Shown here in pieces: positions 22,406 to 27,818 of a stretch of 27,818 nucleotides of DNA. Positions within the stretch are counted from its first letter, which is position 1, and each line of letters begins with the position of its first letter. The DNA is taken from IMG/VR virus record IMGVR_UViG_3300010042_000199, positions 1-27,818 of that record; one strand, given 5' to 3'. Both the position numbers and the translations under genes were made by a program. The DNA comes from a virus. The notes below the pieces were generated by a model, which worked only from the letters and a program-made list of their open reading frames with translations, ran no database searches and was not told the DNA's origin.

Positions 22406-24418
22406 GTGGCCACCCTCTTTAGCTTCGACACCGAGACGTACCCGATTCAACCCGGACTCCTCGCGCCGCCGCTCGTCTGCGCTTCCATCGCCCTGGAGGC
22501 GGCTGGAAGCGAGCAGCTCCTTTCCGCCGCCCAGGCCCGTGCGTGGTTCCGCGATGCACTCCGCGAGCCGGACCTCGAACTGACGGGCGCCAATCTCCCG
22601 TACGACCTGGGCGTCATGTGCGCGGATGACCCGCGACTTGTGGACGCCGTCTTCGCTGCCGCCGAGGCAGGGCGATTCCATGACGTGGCCATCCGCGAGG
22701 CTCTTCTGGACATCGCCCGCGGACTCCACGGTGTGGACCCGGAGACGGGTCGCCCGCTCGGAGATGATGAGGGCGCACGCTACCCGCTGGCCCTCTTGGT
22801 GCGGCGGCACCTCGGCCTCGACATTTCCGCCGACAAGCACGCCCCCGACGCGTGGCGCCTGCGCTACGGCGAGTTGGACGGTGTGCCGCTGGAGAAGTGG
22901 CCCGAAGGCGCCGTGAAGTACCCGCTACGGGACGCGCGCTTCACGCTGGACGTCCACCTCTCGCAAGAGCGCGCCGCATCCAGCATCCCCAACGGCGGCA
23001 ACCTCCACGCCGAAGGGGACCAGGTCTGCGCCGCTCTCGCGCTCCACTTCGCTTCCATCTGGGGGCTTCGCACCGATGCCGGACGCGTCGAGGAGCTGCG
23101 CCGCCGCGTCGAGCAAGAGTGGAAGGCCAACCGCGCGCACTTCCAGGCCGCCGGCATCTTCCGCCCCAACGGCACCAAGGACTCCAAGCGCCTCGCCCAA
23201 CTCGTCACCGCCGCCTACAACGGCTCGCCTCCCGTCACCCCTCCCTCGACACGCTTCCCCGAGGGACAGGTGGCCACGGACCGGGACACCCTCCTCGACT
23301 CGGGCGACACGGTGCTGGAGGAGCTGGGCAAGGCCGGCAAGGTGGACAAGTACCGCTCCACATACCTGGGCAAGTTGGAGGCCGGCACCACCACGCCCCT
23401 CAACCCGCGCTTCAACGTGCTGGTGTCCACGACGCGCGTCTCCAGCGACTACCAGCAGCTTCCCCAGCGAGGAGGCGTGCGCGAGTGCCACGAGGCCCGC
23501 CCTGGCTTCGTCTTCTGCTCCGTGGACTACGGCGGCCTGGAGCTGCGCACCATGGCCCAGCGTGCCATCTGGGACGTGGGCTACTCGCGCATGGCCGAGG
23601 CGCTGCTGGCCAAGGAGGACGTCCACACCTCGGCGGCGGCCACCTTCCTTGGGGAGAGCTACGACGCCCTCCTGCCGCGCGTGAAGGCTAAGGAGGCGAC
23701 GGCCACGTCCTTCCGCTCCCTCGCCAAGATTTTCAACTTCGGCAAGGGCGGGGGCCTCGGGGCCGGCGGCATGGCGTACCACGCACGCGCCAAGGACGGC
23801 GTCCGGTTCTGCCTGATGGCGAAGGTGGCGGACACGTGCGGTGTGGAGCGCGTCCCCGTGCGCGTCCAAGGCAAGGTGAAGATGGTCTGCGCCGCGTGCG
23901 TCGAGGTGTCGCGCCGCTACGGCGACAGGTGGCTCGACGCGTGGCCCGAGCAACGCGTCCTCTTCGGCAGCGCCAGCGCGTACACGCGCAACGGCCAGCT
24001 CGTGGACGTCATGATTCCGGGCGCCAACATCCTCCGGGGCGGGTGTGGCTACACGCAGTGGCTCAACACGCCCTTCCAGGGGCTCGGTGCCGTGGGCGCG
24101 AAGCTGGCGACCTGGCGCGTGTCCCGAGAGATGTACGCGGACCGTCGCTCTCCCCTCTGGGGCTCACGCCTCGTCCTCATGGTGCACGACGAATTGGTTG
24201 CGGAACTGCGCGCGGACTGCCCCAACCGCCTCCATGACGCCGCCGAGCGCATGGCGGAACTCATGCGGCAGGCCATGCGCGAGGTGACGCCGGACCTCGC
24301 GGGGGCCATCGAAGCCGAGCCCGCCCTCTCGCGCGTGCTCTCGAAGGACGCGGCCACGGTGAGGGACGGCAAGGGGCGCCTACTGGTGTGGGAACCAGAC
24401 GCGAAGAAGGCCGCGTGA
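22406..24418 (+). CDS. Family A DNA polymerase with 3'-5' exonuclease
   Basis: A 670-residue replicative polymerase from the GTG at 22406, with only a weak ribosome-binding site. The exonuclease motifs are complete: FSFDTET (D8, E10), ANLPYDLG, and the YPLRDARFTLDV pattern near residue 175. Polymerase motif A is VDYGGLELR with D374, motif B RSLAKIFNFGKGG with K441, and motif C MVHDELVAEL with H594, D595 and E596. Between B and C is an insertion with four cysteines (CLMAKVADTCG and later VCAACVEV) that could bind zinc. The protein lacks the N-terminal 5' nuclease of Pol I, as T7-type phage polymerases do. Motif copy 8 follows its stop. Confidence 0.92.
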   Translation: MATLFSFDTETYPIQPGLLAPPLVCASIALEAAGSEQLLSAAQARAWFRDALREPDLELTGANLPYDLGVMCADDPRLVDAVFAAAEAGRFHDVAIREALLDIARGLHGVDPETGRPLGDDEGARYPLALLVRRHLGLDISADKHAPDAWRLRYGELDGVPLEKWPEGAVKYPLRDARFTLDVHLSQERAASSIPNGGNLHAEGDQVCAALALHFASIWGLRTDAGRVEELRRRVEQEWKANRAHFQAAGIFRPNGTKDSKRLAQLVTAAYNGSPPVTPPSTRFPEGQVATDRDTLLDSGDTVLEELGKAGKVDKYRSTYLGKLEAGTTTPLNPRFNVLVSTTRVSSDYQQLPQRGGVRECHEARPGFVFCSVDYGGLELRTMAQRAIWDVGYSRMAEALLAKEDVHTSAAATFLGESYDALLPRVKAKEATATSFRSLAKIFNFGKGGGLGAGGMAYHARAKDGVRFCLMAKVADTCGVERVPVRVQGKVKMVCAACVEVSRRYGDRWLDAWPEQRVLFGSASAYTRNGQLVDVMIPGANILRGGCGYTQWLNTPFQGLGAVGAKLATWRVSREMYADRRSPLWGSRLVLMVHDELVAELRADCPNRLHDAAERMAELMRQAMREVTPDLAGAIEAEPALSRVLSKDAATVRDGKGRLLVWEPDAKKAA

Positions 24419-24428
24419 ACCAGTCGCG

Positions 24429-24442
24429 GAAAGTGTCCCCAT
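24429..24442 (+). promoter_or_regulatory. Recurring motif, copy 8 (heads methylase-integrase unit)
   Basis: GAAAGTGTCCCCAT with the full 5' flank CCAGTCGCG and 3' CAGAAGTG. It ends 10 nt before the GTG at 24453 and 10 nt after the polymerase stop. It heads the coupled run of methylase, resolvase, excisionase and integrase. Confidence 0.83.
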
Positions 24443-24452
24443 CAGAAGTGAT

Positions 24453-25835
24453 GTGAAGACAGAACTGCTCACCGAACGCGCCGCCCTGCTCCTTGGCGAC
24501 TCATCGCACGTCGCCCGGGTGCTCGCTCCCAACAGCATCGACGCCATTGTCACGGACCCACCTGCCGGAATCGGGCTGATGAACCACACGTGGGATAGCG
24601 ACCGAGGAGGCCGCCATGCGTGGGTGAATTGGCTTGCTGGCATCCTCCGTGAAGCCCTTGGCGTGCTCAAGCCCGGCGGCCACGCGCTCGTGTGGGCCCT
24701 GCCGCGCACCTCTCATTGGACGGCCACCGCCCTGGAGGAAGCGGGCTTCGAGGTGCGCGACATTGTCATGCACCTCTTCGGCACTGGGTTCCCCAAGTCA
24801 CTTGATGTGTCACAGGCCATCGATAAGCAACGAGCCTGTCTGGACGATGTCCGGCTTGTTACCCGCTGGATTGCGGAGATGCGAGACCGTGCCGGGCTCA
24901 CCAATGCGCGAATCGACGCGGCATTCGGGCGCAATGGCATGGCGGGGCACTGGACGTCGCAGGGCTCCCAACCCGAAGTGCCCAGCAAGTCCCATTGGCC
25001 GACGCTCCTTGAGCTGCTCAGAGTCGACGAGGTGCCCGAGCCTATTCGCGCGCTTGTCGAACGACTCGTCACGGAGAAGGGCAAGCCCGGCCCCAACTGG
25101 TTCCGACGCGCCATCACTGGACACCATCCAAGAGCCGCCGCCGGCCAGCTCTGGCTCGCGAGCACGGGACTCAAGGCGAACCTTTCGTCCCGCGAGCGTC
25201 GCGACGAACCCGCGACAGAAGCCGCTCGCCAGTGGCGCGGATGGGGCACGGCGCTCAAGCCTGCCGCCGAGCACTGGATTCTCGCGCGCAAGCCGCTCAC
25301 CGGCACGGTGGCCGCCAATGTCCTCCAACACGGGACGGGGGCTCTCAACATCAATGCATGCCGACTCCCGCGCGAGGACAGGGCGGCATGGCCCGCGCAC
25401 GTGACGTTCGATGAAGAAGCCTCGGACATGCTTCCCAAGGGCGCATCCCGATTCTTCTACATCGCCAAGCCCTCGCGCGCCGAACGAGATGCCGGTTGCG
25501 CCCAGCTTCCGCTTCGCTCGGACGCCGAGTCACGCGCGGGGGCGGACGGAAGCAAGGCGCTCAACGCGCTGCGAGACGGGGAGGATATTGGAGACGGGCG
25601 CAACTCCCATCCCACGGTGAAGTCGGTTGCGTTGATGCGATGGCTGTGTCGACTCGTCACGCCCCCGGGCGGCACCGTCCTCGATGTGTTCGCAGGCAGT
25701 GGCACCACCGGGCTTGCCGCGCTTGCCGAGGGCTTCGAGTTCATCGGCATCGAGCGCGAGCCCGAGTACCTGGCCATCGCGAAAGCGCGTCTCGAGCACG
25801 CGTTGAGCCAGGGCAGCGGGGAGGCTTCACGGTGA
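24453..25835 (+). CDS. Beta-class DNA methyltransferase (N6-adenine or N4-cytosine)
   Basis: A 460-residue enzyme from the GTG at 24453. Motif IV comes first (TDPPAGIG, D35-P-P-A38) and the cofactor-binding motif I comes last (DVFAGSGTTGLAA, F413), the order of beta-class enzymes. The central 150-330 stretch would be target recognition. DPPA in place of DPPY/W is something I recall in a common phage subfamily with GGHALVWALPRTSHWT, so it need not mean loss of activity. It likely protects phage DNA from host restriction or marks it. No partner endonuclease lies next to it. Its stop overlaps the resolvase start (GTGA). Confidence 0.88.
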   Translation: MKTELLTERAALLLGDSSHVARVLAPNSIDAIVTDPPAGIGLMNHTWDSDRGGRHAWVNWLAGILREALGVLKPGGHALVWALPRTSHWTATALEEAGFEVRDIVMHLFGTGFPKSLDVSQAIDKQRACLDDVRLVTRWIAEMRDRAGLTNARIDAAFGRNGMAGHWTSQGSQPEVPSKSHWPTLLELLRVDEVPEPIRALVERLVTEKGKPGPNWFRRAITGHHPRAAAGQLWLASTGLKANLSSRERRDEPATEAARQWRGWGTALKPAAEHWILARKPLTGTVAANVLQHGTGALNINACRLPREDRAAWPAHVTFDEEASDMLPKGASRFFYIAKPSRAERDAGCAQLPLRSDAESRAGADGSKALNALRDGEDIGDGRNSHPTVKSVALMRWLCRLVTPPGGTVLDVFAGSGTTGLAALAEGFEFIGIEREPEYLAIAKARLEHALSQGSGEASR

Positions 25836-26368
25836 AGCTCGTCTCCATTGACCCTGGCCTCCGGCATTGCGGCGTCGCTGTGTTCGATGTGCCGGTGCAC
25901 GAACGCGCGTCACTCCTGTCCGCTGGGTTGCCGAAGAACCCCGACCGTCAGGACGGAGAGCTGTCGCTGGCTTCGTGGGCTTCCATGGCCTTCGCGGTCC
26001 GTGACTGGCTTCGTCCCCGCGTGGGCGACGAGCCCTTCCAGCTCATCATCGAGCTGCCCCGTGTCTACGCCGCCGGGCACCAGAAGGGCGACCAGAACGA
26101 CCTCATCCAACTGGCTGGCGTCGTGGGGATGCTCGGCGGCTTCCTGCCGAACGTCGCCGGCCGTCGCAGCGTCTACCCGCGCGACTGGAAGGGCACCGTC
26201 GAAGCGGACGCGTTCATCGAGCGCATCAAACAGCGTCTCGACGCCGCCGAGCATCTCCGCGTCGAGCTGCCCAGCACCGCCACCCTCCATCACAACGTCT
26301 GGGACGCCATCGGCATCGGGCTCCATGCCCTCGGTCGCCTCGCGCCCCGCCGCGTCTTCCCGAGGTAG
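25832..26368 (+). CDS. RuvC-like Holliday junction resolvase
   Basis: A 178-residue protein whose GTG at 25832 overlaps the methylase stop by 4 nt. It has the RNase H-fold acidic residues of RuvC: D7 in SIDPGLRHCG, E74 in LIIELPRV, and D158 in HHNVWDAIGIG preceded by H153/H154. It would resolve four-way junctions in replicating phage DNA before packaging by the terminase. A large C-terminal extension is absent. It ends 2 nt before the excisionase-like gene. Confidence 0.87.
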   Translation: MKLVSIDPGLRHCGVAVFDVPVHERASLLSAGLPKNPDRQDGELSLASWASMAFAVRDWLRPRVGDEPFQLIIELPRVYAAGHQKGDQNDLIQLAGVVGMLGGFLPNVAGRRSVYPRDWKGTVEADAFIERIKQRLDAAEHLRVELPSTATLHHNVWDAIGIGLHALGRLAPRRVFPR

Positions 26369-26370
26369 CC

Positions 26371-26598
26371 ATGTCCGAGCCCATACTCAGCAGCCCGGAA
26401 GACACACCTACTTTTCTCACCGTGGACGAGGCCGCCGCTTTGCTGCGCGTGAACCGGAAGACGCTCTACGAGGCCATTCGGCTTGGGCAGGTGCCGGGAG
26501 TCGCGCGCATCGGAAAAGCACTCCGCATTCGGCGGGACGCACTGGTAACGTGGCCCTCGGGTAAGGGCCGCGATTCTGCGCTTGGGAGTCGACGATGA
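26371..26598 (+). CDS. Excisionase-like MerR-type HTH protein
   Basis: A 75-residue protein from the ATG at 26371. The pattern FLTVDEAAALLRVNRKTLYEAI followed by VPGVARIGKALRIRRDAL is the helix-turn-helix and wing of the excisionase/HTH-17 family. It overlaps the integrase start by 4 nt (ATGA), so the two are made together. The likely role is to bend DNA at the attachment site and favour excision. It might also act as a transcription regulator, which matters because no other repressor candidate is visible. Confidence 0.82.
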   Translation: MSEPILSSPEDTPTFLTVDEAAALLRVNRKTLYEAIRLGQVPGVARIGKALRIRRDALVTWPSGKGRDSALGSRR

Positions 26599-27818
26599 GC
26601 GTCAGGTTGCGGAAGTGGACGACGAAGGAAGGGAAGTCAGAGGAGGCGTGGCAAGTGGACTTCGTGTTTCAGCACGCGGACGGACGGAAACAGCGAGTCG
26701 TGAAGTTCTCGCCCGTTCAAACTCGCCGTGGTGCCGAGGCATACGAACGCGACTTGAGGACCGCACTCCTCAACGGGACCTTCGGAAAGGAGAGCAAGCA
26801 AGAGGAGGGGAGCGCGCCTACGCTGGCGAATTTCGCGCCGCGATTCCTCACCTACAGCGAGAACAACAACAAGGCTTCAACGGCAGACACCCAGCAACGG
26901 CACCTGGAGAACCACATCATTCCGTTCTTCGGGGAGATGGCACTGGATGACATCGGCCCGGCGCAAATCGAGGACTTCAAAGCCGCAATGAAGAAGAAGT
27001 CCTCGGCTACTCGTGCACGCAAGGAAGCCCCCACAAAGGCAGCCATTCGCAAGCGCAAGGACGCTGCACCCAAGACGCTGGGCAAGAAGTTCATCAACAA
27101 CGTCCTGTCGTCGCTCAGCAAGCTCCTAGCTGTCGCGGAGGAGCAAGAGGTCATCGCGAAGGCTCCACACGTGAAGCTGTTCGTGAAGGTGCCCAAGCCT
27201 GATTTCGACTTCCTGAGCTTTGAGGAGGCCGAGCGGCTCGTTGCAGCCGCTGAACCGGAGTGGCGTCCCGTGCTCCTCGTCGCCCTCAAGGCGGGGCTGC
27301 GGCAGGGGGAGCTGATGGGGCTCCAATGGAACGACCTGGACCTGACCCGGGGCCTGCTGAACGTCAACCGGACGATTTGGAACGGCGTGGAGGACTTGCC
27401 GAAAAGCGGGCGCGAGCGAATGGTCGATTTGCCCGCATCCGTGGTGGATGCCCTCAAGGCACACCGGCACCTTCGGGGCCGCTTCGTCTTCTGCCAAGAG
27501 GACGGACAGCCACTGACGGCAGGGCTGATGAAGGCGCCGCTTCGTCGCGCGCTCCGGGCGGCGGGCATTACCCGCGAGCAGGGGCAAATCGGCTGGCACG
27601 ACCTGCGGCACACCTACGGGAGCCACCTTGCGATGAGGGCGGTTCCGCTGAAGGTGATTCAGGAGCTGATGGGGCACGCGACCATCGAAATGACGATGCG
27701 CTACGCCCACCTGAGCCCCGACACTCGGAGAGAGGCGGTCTCTGTGCTCGACCGCCCCTCTGTTCCCGAATGCGACATACGTGCAACACGGGCAGTTGAA
27801 GCGTCTAACTACCCGTAA
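26595..27818 (+). CDS. int: Tyrosine-type phage integrase
   Basis: A 407-residue site-specific recombinase from the ATG at 26595, ending exactly at the window's last base. The N-terminal 85 residues form a beta-rich arm-binding region (EAWQVDFVFQHADGRKQ), residues 90-200 the SAM-like core-binding domain (FLTYSENNNKASTADTQQRH), and the rest the catalytic domain: R236 in KAGLRQGEL, H335-x-x-R338-H339 in WHDLRHTYGSH, H361 in LMGHATIEMTM, and nucleophile Y370 in RYAHL. All catalytic residues are present. It integrates the phage into the host chromosome. In the related myxophage Mx8 the attachment site lies within the integrase gene; whether that holds here cannot be seen. Confidence 0.94.
   Translation: MSVRLRKWTTKEGKSEEAWQVDFVFQHADGRKQRVVKFSPVQTRRGAEAYERDLRTALLNGTFGKESKQEEGSAPTLANFAPRFLTYSENNNKASTADTQQRHLENHIIPFFGEMALDDIGPAQIEDFKAAMKKKSSATRARKEAPTKAAIRKRKDAAPKTLGKKFINNVLSSLSKLLAVAEEQEVIAKAPHVKLFVKVPKPDFDFLSFEEAERLVAAAEPEWRPVLLVALKAGLRQGELMGLQWNDLDLTRGLLNVNRTIWNGVEDLPKSGRERMVDLPASVVDALKAHRHLRGRFVFCQEDGQPLTAGLMKAPLRRALRAAGITREQGQIGWHDLRHTYGSHLAMRAVPLKVIQELMGHATIEMTMRYAHLSPDTRREAVSVLDRPSVPECDIRATRAVEASNYP

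Noticed and set aside
24453-25835. DPPA in place of DPPY in the methyltransferase, as a dead active site
   Set aside because: I recall the same DPPA in a widespread phage methylase subfamily with the same flanking sequence, so it is probably family-typical.

Overview
The window is most of a high-GC temperate siphophage genome (probably an integrated prophage). It has HK97/lambda-type head and tail morphogenesis genes on the minus strand and a replication, recombination and integration block on the plus strand. Base composition and protein style fit a delta-type, Myxococcus/Corallococcus-like host, but that is an impression and no host gene is present to prove it. The window ends exactly at the stop codon of a tyrosine integrase. 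The left edge cuts the tail operon just after the tail assembly chaperone, so tape measure, baseplate, fibres and lysis genes lie outside.

Minus strand, in transcription order from about 13.8 kb leftwards: a small ORF, a sigma-70-family factor, a zinc-ribbon protein, small and large terminase, portal, [cargo island 2], prohead protease, major capsid, a probable decoration protein, head-tail connector, head closure, a frame-disrupted tail terminator, [cargo island 1], an HK97 gp10-like protein, major tail protein, and the tail chaperone pair gpG/gpGT with a lambda-like slippery heptamer. Plus strand from about 14.05 kb rightwards: PrimPol/VirE-type primase-helicase, a small protein, a Cas4/RecB-like nuclease, an SNF2-like helicase, [cargo island 3], a DUF669-like protein, family A DNA polymerase, a beta-class DNA methyltransferase, a RuvC-like resolvase, an excisionase-like HTH protein and the integrase.

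Two things stand out. First, a 14-bp asymmetric motif, GAA[A/C]G[C/T]GTCCCCAT, often preceded by CCA[C/G]TCGCG, occurs eight times. It always points in the direction of transcription, and in seven of eight cases it ends 10-14 nt before a start codon, immediately before the ribosome-binding site. It heads transcription units on both strands, including one that carries the phage's own sigma factor gene. It is either a phage-specific promoter, a stoperator-like repressor site, or a start-associated sequence like those known from mycobacteriophages.

Second, three two-gene, visibly AT-richer cargo islands interrupt the phage operons, and each is followed, in the phage gene direction, by a copy of this motif that could restart the interrupted operon. 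Island 1 pairs a winged-helix-like protein with a PD-(D/E)XK nuclease. Island 2 has a secreted 30-residue-repeat protein and a small unknown. Island 3 pairs a RelA/SpoT alarmone synthetase with a GIY-YIG nuclease. Islands 1 and 3 are good candidates for undescribed prophage-carried defence or conflict modules. No CI-like repressor is recognisable in the window.
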